Positions 9,315 to 17,497 of a DNA stretch of 40,370 nucleotides are shown here, piece after piece. Below the pieces are notes generated by a model. It was not told the origin of the DNA. It did not search any database and saw only the letters and a list, made by a program, of their open reading frames with translations. This DNA is from Burkholderiales bacterium (GTDB lineage Bacteria > Pseudomonadota > Gammaproteobacteria > Burkholderiales > JABEVD01): NCBI GenBank assembly GCA_013044025.1, contig JABEVD010000125.1:1-40370 (forward strand), given 5' to 3'. Numbering within the stretch: the stretch's first letter is position 1; each line of letters begins with the position of its first letter. The translations under genes were made by a program, and so were the position numbers.

Positions 9315-9911
9315 ATGGAAGACAACATTTACGAAGCCCTGTACCGCTATACCCGCGCGCTTTCGGTTGCGCTGGGATTTCGCGACCAGATGACCCAGCT
9401 CCATTCGGAAAGGGTTCGGGCGCTTTCCGTCGAGCTCGGCAAGCGCTGCCGCCTGGACGAACAGGAGATCGAATCGCTGAAAGTGGGCTCTTCCTTTCAC
9501 GATATCGGCAAGATCGGCATTGCGGACCGGATCCTGCTCAAACCCGCCCCTTTCGACGACGACGAATGGAAGATCATGAAACGGCATCCGGAAATCGGAG
9601 AAAGAATCATGCTCTCCACCGGATTCGAAGGGGCCGAACTGGCCGCCCGAGTGATCCGCCACCATCACGAACATTACGACGGCGGCGGATATCCGGACGG
9701 GCTATCCTTCGAACAGATTCCGGTCTGCGCCAGGATCATCTCGATCGCCGACAGCTACGATGCGATGGCGGTGACCCGCGCCTATCACAGCGCGAGAAGC
9801 CACCAACAAATCATGGACATCCTGGAGCGGGAAACCGGCAGGAAGCATGATCCGGATCTGATGAGCATCTTCAGGGGATTCATCGAAAATAGCCAATTCC
9901 GGGCGGCCTGA
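9315..9911 (+). CDS. Stand-alone HD-GYP domain phosphohydrolase
   Basis: A 198-residue protein consisting almost only of an HD-GYP domain, the family that degrades cyclic di-GMP. Visible metal and catalytic motifs are H30, HDIGK (62-66), H91, HHEHYDGGGYP (117-127) and the C-terminal RIISIADSYDAM. The DGGGYPDGL segment retains the GYP triad, so activity is plausible. The start is the ATG at 9315, preceded by GGAGAAGAG; an ATG at 9273 is in frame but lies in the likely promoter region. It has no receiver or sensor domain of its own. It converges with the aldehyde dehydrogenase gene, leaving 5 bases between stops; the neighbouring phosphorelay may be functionally linked, but that is inference. 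Confidence 0.9.
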   Translation: MEDNIYEALYRYTRALSVALGFRDQMTQLHSERVRALSVELGKRCRLDEQEIESLKVGSSFHDIGKIGIADRILLKPAPFDDDEWKIMKRHPEIGERIMLSTGFEGAELAARVIRHHHEHYDGGGYPDGLSFEQIPVCARIISIADSYDAMAVTRAYHSARSHQQIMDILERETGRKHDPDLMSIFRGFIENSQFRAA

Positions 9912-9916
9912 AGCGC

Positions 9917-11242
9917 CTAGCTCACCCAGACGGTTTTGACGTTGACGAATTCCTGTACGCCGAACGAGGAGAGTTCACGGCCGAATCCGGAAGCCTTCAC
10001 CCCTCCGAAAGGAAGCCTGGCATCGGATTTCACCATTGCGTTGACGAACAGGCTGCCCGCCTCGATCCGGCTTCCCAGGCGCTGCGCCCGGTCGATGTCG
10101 CGACTCCAGACCGAAGCGCCGAGTCCGTATCTGGTGTCGTTGGCAAGCCTTACCGCATCTTCCTCATCCTCCGCATGCAGCAACACCGCGACCGGGCCGA
10201 AAACCTCCTCGCGAAGCACCCGCGAATCGGCCGCAACCCTGTCCAGGATGGAAGGCCTGTAATGAAATCCGGGACCTGAAACCGGCTCGCATCCGGTGAC
10301 CGGGACTGATCCCCTTTCGATCGCATCCCGCACCTGTTCGTGCAGCAGATCGCGCAGGTCGGCACGAGCCATGGGACCGATGGCGCATCCTTCCTGCATG
10401 GGGTCGCCGATCCTGAGCGATTCGACTCCTTTCCTGAAACGGAAAAGGAATTCCTCCCCGATCCCGGGAACGAGGATGATGCGCTTTGCGGCAATGCACG
10501 ATTGCCCGCAATTCAGGAAACGGGAAGCAATTGCCGCATCCGCAGCCGCCTCGATGTCCGCGTCATGAAGGACGATGAAAGGGTCCGAACCGCCGAGTTC
10601 AAGCACGCATTTTCTGAGATTCCTGCCCGCCATCGCAGCCACTTTTCGCCCTGCGGCTTCGGAACCGGTGAAGGTGACCGCATCGGAAAGGGAAATCGCG
10701 CGCTCCGCCAGATCGGTTTCGATCAGAAAAGTCGAGAAGGGGAATCCGCATTCGCGAAACAGCCTTTCGATTTCCAGGGCGCATTGCGGCACATTGGGCG
10801 CATGCTTCAGGGCGAAGGCATTTCCCGCGCAAAGTGCAGGGACCGCTGCGCGAAAAACCTGCCAGTAGGGGAAGTTCCAGGGCATGATGCCCAGCACCAC
10901 GCCGAGCGGAAGATACTCGACATGGCTGCTCGATGCATCTGTTGCCACTTCCAGAGGCTGGAGAAAATCGCGCTCGGAGTAATACTCGCAAAGGGTGGCG
11001 CATTTTCTCACCTCGGCCCGCGCCTCTCCGATCGGTTTCCCCATCTCGACGGTGATGAGGGATGCATGGCGATCGCATTGCTCGCGCAACCTTTGGGCAA
11101 GCAGCGCAAAATTCCGCCGCCTGTCGTGTGCAGCATCGAGTCCGCGCAGTTGCGCGAATCCGGACAAAAGCCCCGCCTCGTCGAGGCATGGATATTCGGC
11201 GAGGACTTCCCCGGTCGCCGGATTGAGGCTCCTATGCGGCAT
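9917..11242 (-). CDS. NAD(P)-dependent aldehyde dehydrogenase (succinate-semialdehyde type)
   Basis: A 441-residue aldehyde dehydrogenase, slightly short for the family. Key motifs are PWNFPYW (121-127), K146 for cofactor binding, FTGSEAAGR (191-199), the general base E215 in LELGGSDPF, and nucleophile C249 in NCGQSCIAAKR. LNPATGEVL at the N-terminus and MVKSDARLPFGGVKASGFGREL at the C-terminus resemble succinate-semialdehyde dehydrogenases of the GabD/Sad type, but the substrate cannot be fixed from sequence. The ATG overlaps the end of the receiver-PAS gene by 11 bases, so it is the last gene of a signalling operon, an unusual place for this enzyme. Confidence 0.9.
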   Translation of the reverse strand: MPHRSLNPATGEVLAEYPCLDEAGLLSGFAQLRGLDAAHDRRRNFALLAQRLREQCDRHASLITVEMGKPIGEARAEVRKCATLCEYYSERDFLQPLEVATDASSSHVEYLPLGVVLGIMPWNFPYWQVFRAAVPALCAGNAFALKHAPNVPQCALEIERLFRECGFPFSTFLIETDLAERAISLSDAVTFTGSEAAGRKVAAMAGRNLRKCVLELGGSDPFIVLHDADIEAAADAAIASRFLNCGQSCIAAKRIILVPGIGEEFLFRFRKGVESLRIGDPMQEGCAIGPMARADLRDLLHEQVRDAIERGSVPVTGCEPVSGPGFHYRPSILDRVAADSRVLREEVFGPVAVLLHAEDEEDAVRLANDTRYGLGASVWSRDIDRAQRLGSRIEAGSLFVNAMVKSDARLPFGGVKASGFGRELSSFGVQEFVNVKTVWVS

Positions 11243-12554
11243 CTTGTGTCGGCAAATGCAGCACGATCAGGAAATTGGAATGTTTTCCGTCCGGATTCGG
11301 AACCCGCGCAAAACGGCTTTCCACCCGGACTTTTGCGCCGCCCCCGGTCGAAAGCGTCACATCGACGGGATGCACATTCCGGATCAGGGCTTCGGCGAGC
11401 AGATCCTCGAGCCCCATTTTTCCCTCGAATTTGAGCAGTTGCGTTGCATCGACTCCCGCCGCCTCTTCTGCATCGACGCCGAGGAGTTTTTCAGCGGCAG
11501 GATTGAGTCCGGTCACGATTCCTTGCGGATCGACATCGAGCACCGCATCGCCCGTCATCTCCTGCAGGAACTTCGTGCGCATGTTCTCGATTTTTGCGAC
11601 ATGACGCTCCGCCTCGTAGGATTCCAGCGTCCTGCAAAGCTGGGCATTGGCCGATTCGAGAACAGAAATCCTTCTTTCCAGAAGTTCCGTCATCCTCGAC
11701 ACCCGCTGCTCCAGCCGGTAACGATGCTCCGCCAGCTCCTCTTCCATCGCCTTCTTTTCGGTGATGTCGAGCATCACCCCCTGCAGGTACATCATGTTGC
11801 CCGTTTCGTCCCGGACCACGCTCGCCTCGTCGTGGAACCAGCGGGTCTCTCCGGCGCGGGTGAGCATGCGGTAATCGCAGCGGAAGGATTCACCGGTATT
11901 GCGACTGTGCAGATAGGATTGCATCACCGCATCCCGGTCTTCTGCATGGATCTGCTGAAAGCGCAAATCCCGCCTTTCCAGCCATTCCTCGACCACGAAT
12001 CCGAGCCGCTCGATCTGCGGACTCACGAAGATCAGTCTGCCTTCCTCCTCGAAACTCAGGATGTAGGTGATGGAGGGAAGATGCTCCACCAGCCTGCGGT
12101 ATCTTTCTTCCGCAGAACGCTTTTCTTCCAGCAGCCTCTGTCCGCTCAGCACGCGCTGGATGACCGCAGGCAGCAGCTCCAGATACCGCCCTTCGCTGTC
12201 CTTGATGAGGTAGTCTCGTGCGCCCCGCTTCATCGCCTCGACTGCGATGGCGATGTTGTCCGATCCGGTGAGCTTCAGGACCGGCACGTGGATATTGCCC
12301 ATCTCGTCTGCAATCTCGGCCAGAAAATCGAGCCCGGTCATGTCCGGAAGATGATAGTCGAGCAGGATGCAATCGAACTTGTGTTCGCGGGCGAGCTTCA
12401 ATCCTTCCTGGCCGGTATCCGCCTCGTAGAGTTCGAAATCGTAATCAGGATGTTTCTGCAGCGCCCTGCGACAGGCCATGCGATCCACGGCATCGTCCTC
12501 GACCAGGAGTCCGACGATGTGGCGCGAAAGCTTCCGGTCTTCTGCTTCGTTCAT
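11232..12554 (-). CDS. Response regulator with receiver and two PAS domains, no output domain
   Basis: A 440-residue signalling protein. An N-terminal receiver holds the acidic pair E19-D20-D21, phosphoacceptor D66 (LLDYHLP), LTGSD near 96 and K118. A PAS/PAC region covers about 150-270 (RYRRLVEHLPSITYILS; ending in GVMLDITEKKAMEEEL). A probable coiled coil lies at about 270-320 and a second PAS at about 325-435. No kinase, GGDEF, EAL or DNA-binding domain follows. It overlaps the upstream single-domain receiver by ATGA and the downstream dehydrogenase by 11 bases. It may act as a phosphorelay adaptor or scaffold; partners are unknown. Confidence 0.88.
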   Translation of the reverse strand: MNEAEDRKLSRHIVGLLVEDDAVDRMACRRALQKHPDYDFELYEADTGQEGLKLAREHKFDCILLDYHLPDMTGLDFLAEIADEMGNIHVPVLKLTGSDNIAIAVEAMKRGARDYLIKDSEGRYLELLPAVIQRVLSGQRLLEEKRSAEERYRRLVEHLPSITYILSFEEEGRLIFVSPQIERLGFVVEEWLERRDLRFQQIHAEDRDAVMQSYLHSRNTGESFRCDYRMLTRAGETRWFHDEASVVRDETGNMMYLQGVMLDITEKKAMEEELAEHRYRLEQRVSRMTELLERRISVLESANAQLCRTLESYEAERHVAKIENMRTKFLQEMTGDAVLDVDPQGIVTGLNPAAEKLLGVDAEEAAGVDATQLLKFEGKMGLEDLLAEALIRNVHPVDVTLSTGGGAKVRVESRFARVPNPDGKHSNFLIVLHLPTQDAA

Positions 12555-12961
12555 GACGGCATCTCGCTGATCGTCCAGTAGGTGTTGATCGAACGCATCA
12601 CTTCGACAAACTGCCTGTAATCGACCGGTTTGGCCATATAGCCTGCAACCCCCAGTTCGAAGCTGTCCACCTTGTCCTTCTGTTCCGCAGAGGTGGTGAG
12701 CACCACGACCGGGATGGACCGGTATGCAGCATGCCCCTTCACCTCCTTCAGAAACTCGATCCCGCCCATCCTCGGCATGTTGAGGTCGAGCAGGATGATG
12801 CAGGGGCGATCCTGCAAAGCCAGGGATTGAAGCGCATCTTCCCCGTTTTCCATGTGCACCAGGGGATTGGTCACATGCAGTTCCTTCAGCGCGCGCTTCA
12901 CCGTCATCGCATCCACCTGGTCATCCTCGACCAGCAGGATTGGCTTGTTGTTAAGCCTCAT
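12551..12961 (-). CDS. Single-domain response regulator (CheY/Rcp1-like)
   Basis: A 136-residue receiver with no output domain. E12-D13-D14 form the acidic pocket, D59 (LLDLNMPRM) is the phosphoacceptor, LTTSAEQKD contains the switch threonine, and K111 (AKPVD) is conserved. The LNMPRMGG style is typical of small receivers paired with histidine kinases related to phytochrome-type kinases. The ATG at 12961 lies within the 3' end of the kinase gene (11-base overlap) and the gene ends in an ATGA overlap with the receiver-PAS gene, so the three are translationally linked. Confidence 0.92.
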   Translation of the reverse strand: MRLNNKPILLVEDDQVDAMTVKRALKELHVTNPLVHMENGEDALQSLALQDRPCIILLDLNMPRMGGIEFLKEVKGHAAYRSIPVVVLTTSAEQKDKVDSFELGVAGYMAKPVDYRQFVEVMRSINTYWTISEMPS

Positions 12962-14012
12962 TGACTTCCACTCCTTCCCTGTCGATGCTGCCGACCAACG
13001 GCAGCGTGAAATAAAAAGTGCTGCCTGTTCCGACAGCCGATTCAAGCCAGACTTTCCCGCCGTGCATTTCCACGATCTTCCTGACGAGGGCGAGTCCCAC
13101 CCCCGTGCTCTCGACCCTGTCGCGCGGCGCAAGCGTCTGGAAAAGATGAAAAATGCGCTCGAAATGGCGCTCCTCGATTCCCGGCCCGTTGTCCCTGACG
13201 TAAAATTTCCAGTCATCTTTTTCTGCGATGCAGCCGATCCGGACTTCCCCTTGCGGCTTGTCGATATACTTCATCGCATTCGAGATCAGGTTCTGGAAAA
13301 CCTGCTGGATGCGGGTTTTCTCGACGCGCAATTCCGGAAGACTGGTTTCCACTTCCACGCTGATCGCTTCATGAGGTCCCAGGGAGTCGATGATTTCGTG
13401 CAACAGCAGATTCAGATCGACCCGAACGAGTTCCTCATGCACCCTGCCCACCCTGGAATACTGGAGGATGCCGTCGATGAGGGCGTCCATCCTCCTGGTT
13501 CTGCCGACCAGAAGACGCAGATGCTCGCGGCCCTCTTCGTCGAACTTGTCCGCGTAATCCTCTGCGATCCACTGGGTGAGCGAACCGATGGCGCGCAGCG
13601 GCGCCTTCAGATCGTGTGATACGACATAGGCGAAATTCTTCAGCTCTTCGTTGGCGCCTTTCAGATCATGCATCAGCATTTCCTGTTGGCGGTTCTGTTC
13701 ACTGAGCTCTGCAGTCCGTCTCGACACTTCCTCTTCCAGGATGTCACGCTGATTCTTCAGCAGGTCACGGGTCTTCTCGAGTTCTGCGATATTGTCCTGG
13801 AGGGGGCGAAACAACTGGAAGTAGAGGATGGGGGAAACCAGCAGGGTGAGAAACAGGCCGTCGAGCAGATTCTCGGTCATCAGGGGAAGATTGTGCATCT
13901 CCTCGAAGAGGATCATCAGGATGATTTCCGTGGAAAAGATCGATGCGGCGACGATGACGAGCGCGCGGAGAACGCCTTTTTTCGGTGCGGATTCCATGCC
14001 GTTGCCAATCAT
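12951..14012 (-). CDS. Membrane-anchored sensor histidine kinase
   Basis: A 353-residue kinase. Two hydrophobic segments (about 15-36 and 48-68) anchor it with a very short periplasmic loop, followed by a coiled coil (70-125), a HisKA domain with phosphoacceptor H133 in FAYVVSHDLKAPLRAI, and an ATPase domain with the N box NLISNAMKYIDKP, DNGPGIEE and STGVGLALVRK. There is no recognisable ligand-binding domain, so the signal may be sensed in the membrane or through partners. The start at 14012 is set by GGAAAGGTG upstream. It heads an operon with two receivers and an aldehyde dehydrogenase. Confidence 0.93.
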   Translation of the reverse strand: MIGNGMESAPKKGVLRALVIVAASIFSTEIILMILFEEMHNLPLMTENLLDGLFLTLLVSPILYFQLFRPLQDNIAELEKTRDLLKNQRDILEEEVSRRTAELSEQNRQQEMLMHDLKGANEELKNFAYVVSHDLKAPLRAIGSLTQWIAEDYADKFDEEGREHLRLLVGRTRRMDALIDGILQYSRVGRVHEELVRVDLNLLLHEIIDSLGPHEAISVEVETSLPELRVEKTRIQQVFQNLISNAMKYIDKPQGEVRIGCIAEKDDWKFYVRDNGPGIEERHFERIFHLFQTLAPRDRVESTGVGLALVRKIVEMHGGKVWLESAVGTGSTFYFTLPLVGSIDREGVEVNEA

Positions 14013-14053
14013 CGATTCACCTTTCCTCAAAACTGCCTGAACCAAGCCGGAGG

Positions 14054-14086
14054 CAGATTCTGCACACCGAATCTGGACCAAGTCAA
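14054..14086 (-). promoter_or_regulatory. Promoter of the kinase operon with an overlapping inverted repeat
   Basis: On the minus strand TTGACT (14081-14086) and CAGAAT (14057-14062) are 18 bases apart and suit a sigma-70 promoter. The perfect inverted repeat CAGATTC-N8-GAATCTG (14054-14060 and 14069-14075) covers the -10 and part of the spacer, so it could be an operator. It lies about 45 bases before the kinase start. Confidence 0.4.
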
Positions 14087-14114
14087 GAAATGCAGCGCCG
14101 CAAGACATCGGTTG

Positions 14115-14555
14115 CTAGTCCGGCCTGCCCGAGTTGCGCAGCATTTTTTCCACCGCATCGGCATGCATCTCCTCGGCAACGATCAACTCCCTTGCATATT
14201 CCTCGAGCAGGACCGATCCATCCCTGGAAAGATCGAGCAGTTCGTAATAGGCGGCAAGCGTCTTTTTCTCATGATCGAGGGACTCGCGCAGGATGGCGTC
14301 GATGTCGTGGCGGTGAGATTCGAGCAAGGGGCCGATGCCGAGCGAGGGATGGCCGCCCAGATGGGTGATCATCTCGCCGGCCCGCCTGGCGTGTACGATG
14401 CTTTCCTCTGCCTGTTTTTCCAGCCAGTGGACGATGGGAATCCTGCCGTGCCCGTACACCATGAAGGCGTAGTGCGTATAACGGACCACGCCGGCAAGTC
14501 CCGCTTCGAGAATATGGTTGAGCAAGGCTACCGCCCGATCCCTGTCGACTGCCAT
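14115..14555 (-). CDS. Ferritin-like (bacterioferritin-related) protein
   Basis: A 146-residue four-helix ferritin-like protein. Helix motifs are visible at RYTHYAFMVYG (25-35), EKQAEESIVHARRAGEMITHLGGHPSLG (46-73), a third helix HRHDIDAILRESLDHEKKTLAAYYELL, and ARELIVAEEMHADAVEKML at the end, with the ExxH metal motif E128-H131. The family stores or oxidises iron, or relates to DPS/bacterioferritin. Position 19, seven residues before the conserved tyrosine Y26, is Gly, whereas bacterioferritins carry a metal-binding Glu there. The start follows TGGGAGAAGATC, and a good promoter lies just upstream at 14589-14617. Precise role uncertain. Confidence 0.85.
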   Translation of the reverse strand: MAVDRDRAVALLNHILEAGLAGVVRYTHYAFMVYGHGRIPIVHWLEKQAEESIVHARRAGEMITHLGGHPSLGIGPLLESHRHDIDAILRESLDHEKKTLAAYYELLDLSRDGSVLLEEYARELIVAEEMHADAVEKMLRNSGRPD

Positions 14556-14588
14556 GATCTTCTCCCATTGTCGAGTGAGATGAAAAGC

Positions 14589-14617
14589 ATTATAGGACGG
14601 CTTTCCGCAACGGTCGA
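14589..14617 (-). promoter_or_regulatory. Sigma-70 promoter of the ferritin-like gene
   Basis: A perfect TATAAT on the minus strand at 14589-14594, with TCGACC at 14612-14617 (4 of 6 matches to TTGACA) and 17 bases between. It lies mostly in the short gap before the ferritin-like gene, immediately after the cyclopropane fatty acid synthase gene. Confidence 0.55.
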
Positions 14618-14619
14618 AA

Positions 14620-15907
14620 TCAGTCGACGGAATCAGGCAGCAGGAGGTCGTTTCTCGTCAGGGGCAGCGCAAGCGGCCTCCTCGCCTTTTTCGCAGCAAG
14701 GATCTGGTAGAGACCGAGATAACCCGCCTCGAACTGCAATGCGCAAGCGGCCATGTACAGGCGCCATATCCTCCAGAGGCGCTCCGATACATGCTGCAGC
14801 GCATCGGCATGATTCGACTCCAGCCTCCTCACCCATTCTCTCAGGGTGAGCGCATAATGCTGCCGCATCGACTCGACATCGTGGATCTCGAAAAGACATT
14901 CTTCCATGCGGCGCAGGACATTGCTGACCCAGTCGAGCTCCCCCGTCCGGGAAGACATAGCGGTTGATGAATTCCGTCTCCACGCAGCTCACCCAGCCGT
15001 CTTCGTCGTGGGTGATGCCGTGATTGAGAAAGAGTCCGCCCGGCATCAGCAGCCTGTGCACCAGGGAAAAATACATGTTGAGGTTTTTCAGGCCGACATG
15101 CTCGAACATGCCGACGCTCGCAATCTTGTCGTAAATTTCTTCTCCCTGCAGATCGTGGTAGTCTTTCAGTTCGACCGTGACACGGTCTTCGATGCCCAGT
15201 TCGGCGATTTTCGCTTTCACGAATTGGTGCTGATTGCGGCTCAGGGTGATGCCGTGGGCAATCACTCCGTAATGCGTGGCCGCGCGGATGAGGAGCCCTC
15301 CCCATCCGCAGCCGATGTCGAGAAAATGTTCCCCTTCCCGCAAGCGTAGTTTCCTGCAGATGAGGTCGCGCTTGTTCTTCTGGGCTTTTTCAAGGGAATC
15401 CGAATCGCTCGTGAAATAGGCGCAGGAATAGTTCATCGCCTCGTCCAGCCACAGGCGATAGAATTCGTTGGAAACGTCGTAATGGTAGCCGATCGCCCGA
15501 CGGTGTTTTTCCCGCTCGCCCGAAAAACCGGAATGCCATTTCCTGGGAGGCCCGCGATCCTGCCTGACCGAATCGTCCTTCAAGCGCATGGCCTGGAGAA
15601 AAAGGGCCAGTTTTTCGTCGATGGAAAACTTCAGATCCTTCAGGGAATCCTTGAGTTCGATGGCAGGATAGATGCTTCCTTCGATGTCCAGGTTTCCCTC
15701 GACATAGGCGCTGGCAAGTCGCATCGGGTCTGCATGGAGCACGAGATCCCGGAGCGTTTCCTCCCGGTTGAAAACCAGCGTGCAAGCGGATTCCCTCCCG
15801 CCGAAATCGAAGGTTTCGCCGCTCCACAGCCTGATGGCGAGGTGACTTCGGCCGAACAATTTTTCCAGGATCCCGGCTGCGCTGCTTTGCTGCACTTTCG
15901 CGTCCAT
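14620..15907 (-). pseudogene. cfa: Cyclopropane-fatty-acyl-phospholipid synthase, frameshifted
   Basis: The SAM-dependent enzyme that adds a methylene bridge to unsaturated phospholipid acyl chains. The first frame (15907 to about 14945) has the N-terminal domain, YHYDVSNEFYRLWLD, YSCAYF, the SAM site FLDIGCGWGG, KIASVGMFEHVG and INRYVFPDG. It then runs out of family sequence at a run of five C (14940-14944; G on the coding strand). The rest, ELDWVSNVLRRMEECLFEIHDVES to LLPDSVD, continues in the other frame to 14620. Removing one base restores FPDGELDW and a protein of about 428 residues, normal for the family. The ATG at 15907 follows CAGGAGGT. This is either a genuine frameshift mutation, a phase-variable run, or a homopolymer sequencing error. 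Confidence 0.9.
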
Positions 15908-15928
15908 ACCCACCTCCTGTTCCTACCC

Positions 15929-15956
15929 TGTATAGTCCGACAGGGCAGGATTGCAA
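15929..15956 (-). promoter_or_regulatory. Putative promoter of cfa
   Basis: TATACA (minus strand, 15929-15934) and TTGCAA (15951-15956) are 16 bases apart, in the gap between gpmA and cfa. Plausible, moderate matches only. Confidence 0.35.
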
Positions 15957-15960
15957 ACCG

Positions 15961-16638
15961 CTAGGGCAGGAGGCGTTTTTCCCGGATTTCGAGGTTTGCG
16001 TCGAAGCAATACAGAATCGGCACGCCGGAAGGGATCTCCACATTTTCGATCCGTTCCGGGGAAATTCCTTCGAGATGCATGACGAGGCTTCTCAGGGTGT
16101 TGCCGTGGCTCACCACGAGGAGACTTTTTCCTGCGGCGATGCGCGGAGCGAGAACTTCATTCCAGTAGGGAAGCAGTCTCTTCTGGCAATCGGCAAGGCT
16201 TTCGCTCGCCGGAAGCAGCGCGGGGTCGAGATCGGCATAGAGCGGATCGAAACGGGGGTGGCGCGGGTCGTCAAGATCGAGCGGAGGAGGCGCTTCGAAA
16301 TAACCGCGCCACCAGAGACGCGCGCGTTGTTCGCCCCAGAGGGCGAAAATTTCCTCCTTGTTCATTCCCTGCAGTTTGCCGTAATGCCGCTCGTTGAGGC
16401 GCCACGAAGAGTACCTCGGCAGTTCCTCCTTCAGGATGCAATCGACCGTCTGGTGCGCGCGAAGCAGAACCGAATCGTGCACTTCGTCGAAATGGAGCCC
16501 CGCATCATCGAGCCTTTTTCCGGCCTGCCTCGCCTGGGAAAGTCCTTGCTCGTCGAGTGCAATGTCGGTCCAGCCGGTGAATCGGCCGCAAAGATTCCAT
16601 TCGCTGCTGCCGTGCCGGAGGAGGACCAGGCGGATCAC
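15961..16638 (-). CDS. gpmA: 2,3-bisphosphoglycerate-dependent phosphoglycerate mutase
   Basis: Interconverts 3- and 2-phosphoglycerate in glycolysis. Of 225 residues, the phosphohistidine is H9 in RHGSSEWN; RFTGWTDIAL, LNERHYGKLQGMNK and SHGNTLRSLV are all family signatures. The start is inferred to be the GTG at 16638, giving (M)IRLVLLRHG; it overlaps the upstream phosphatase stop (GTGA), so the genes are coupled. An in-frame extension to 16686 runs under that neighbour and is rejected. Eno, the next glycolytic enzyme, lies elsewhere in the window. Confidence 0.93.
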   Translation of the reverse strand: MIRLVLLRHGSSEWNLCGRFTGWTDIALDEQGLSQARQAGKRLDDAGLHFDEVHDSVLLRAHQTVDCILKEELPRYSSWRLNERHYGKLQGMNKEEIFALWGEQRARLWWRGYFEAPPPLDLDDPRHPRFDPLYADLDPALLPASESLADCQKRLLPYWNEVLAPRIAAGKSLLVVSHGNTLRSLVMHLEGISPERIENVEIPSGVPILYCFDANLEIREKRLLP

Positions 16639-17267
16639 TCCGCAGACTCTTTCAGCACCTGCGTAAGATGATGGTGATCGTCCCATTTCTCCAGATGCAG
16701 GCCGTGATCGTCGATGTGGAACCAGTTGAGCGCGCAGTTGGGGATGGAAAAATCGCGAGGGGTGTGAAGCGGCCTTCCCGTGGCGCGCCGATACAGGATA
16801 TCGAGCACTCCGGCATGCGTGACCGCCGCGATGGTCTGTCCGGCATGATGACGCCTCATGGCATCGACCGCCCGCCCGACCCTGCCTGCGAAATCGTGCA
16901 GGCTCTCGCCGGTCTCGAAATCGTAATCTGCATCGCGGCTTCGGTAATGCAGGCTGGCTCGAGGATGCAGAACCTCACCTTGCGCTGCGGTGATTCCCTG
17001 GAAAATGCCGTAATGCCGCTCCCGGAGTTCGCTGCAACGCACGACTTCGAGTTCTCTTCTTGCCGCGAGCATGGATGCGGTGTCGAAGGCCCGGACGAGA
17101 TCGGAGCTGTAGATGGCGGAAAATTGGTGGTGGGCGGCATTGAAGGCCATCGCCACAGCCTGCCTCTTTCCGGTTTCGTTGAGCGCGATGTCTGTCTGTC
17201 CCTGGATGCGCTTTTCCACATTCCAGTCGGTTTCGCCATGTCGGATGAAGCAGATCCTGGTGGGCAT
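16635..17267 (-). CDS. Histidine phosphatase family protein (GpmB/CobC-like)
   Basis: A 210-residue member of the histidine phosphatase superfamily. The phosphohistidine is H10 in RHGETDWN, with RIQGQTDIALNETG, ERHYGIFQG near 83 and the second histidine in VTHAGVLDIL near 150. It resembles GpmB and CobC/alpha-ribazole phosphatase-like enzymes rather than true mutases; the substrate is unknown. No cobalamin genes are nearby. The ATG at 17267 has no clear ribosome site upstream (TCCCGACAGACTGCTAG). Coupled to gpmA through a GTGA overlap. Confidence 0.87.
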   Translation of the reverse strand: MPTRICFIRHGETDWNVEKRIQGQTDIALNETGKRQAVAMAFNAAHHQFSAIYSSDLVRAFDTASMLAARRELEVVRCSELRERHYGIFQGITAAQGEVLHPRASLHYRSRDADYDFETGESLHDFAGRVGRAVDAMRRHHAGQTIAAVTHAGVLDILYRRATGRPLHTPRDFSIPNCALNWFHIDDHGLHLEKWDDHHHLTQVLKESAE

Positions 17268-17497
17268 CTAGCAGTCTGTCGGGATTGAAACAGCCGGGAA
17301 AGCAGGTATTGGGGGCATTTTGGTCGGTTTCGGATCCATCCTCGAAGGCGAACGAAGCCATGAACGCATCCACCATCCAGGGAATGCGCCGGGACAATCA
17401 ACCTTGCACAGGCTCGCCGGGAGGCATGCCATGCCGCCCGGTGTCAGGACCAGCCTGACAGGATCGATTGTCGCGAAACGGGAATTCGCTTCCCGGA
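17268..17497. other. Non-coding gap with three consecutive hairpins
   Basis: A 230-base stretch between the histidine phosphatase and the roadblock gene. I find no convincing gene in it. Its right half carries three back-to-back inverted repeats: CCGGG-A-GGCAT-GCC-ATGCC-G-CCCGG (17417-17441), TGTCAGG-N5-CCTGACA (17442-17460), and CGGGAA-N5-TTCCCG (17479-17495). The last could terminate the roadblock operon. The rest may be a dispersed repeat or small RNA. Confidence 0.5.
17479..17495 (-). terminator. Possible terminator of the roadblock/GTPase operon
   Basis: The stem CGGGAA/TTCCCG with a 5-base loop begins 2 bases beyond the roadblock stop codon. On the minus strand it is followed by TTTCGCG, a weak T-run only, so termination may be partial. 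Confidence 0.4.

Noticed and set aside
9228-9674. N-terminal extension of the thiopurine methyltransferase
   Set aside because: It runs opposite the HD-GYP gene, and the strong ribosome site is at 9227.
14620-14958. A separate small gene at the end of cfa
   Set aside because: Its sequence is the missing C-terminus of CFA synthase in a shifted frame, so it is part of the broken gene.
15961-17267. Cobalamin synthesis operon suggested by the CobC-like phosphatase
   Set aside because: No other cobalamin gene is adjacent, and the partner gene is gpmA.
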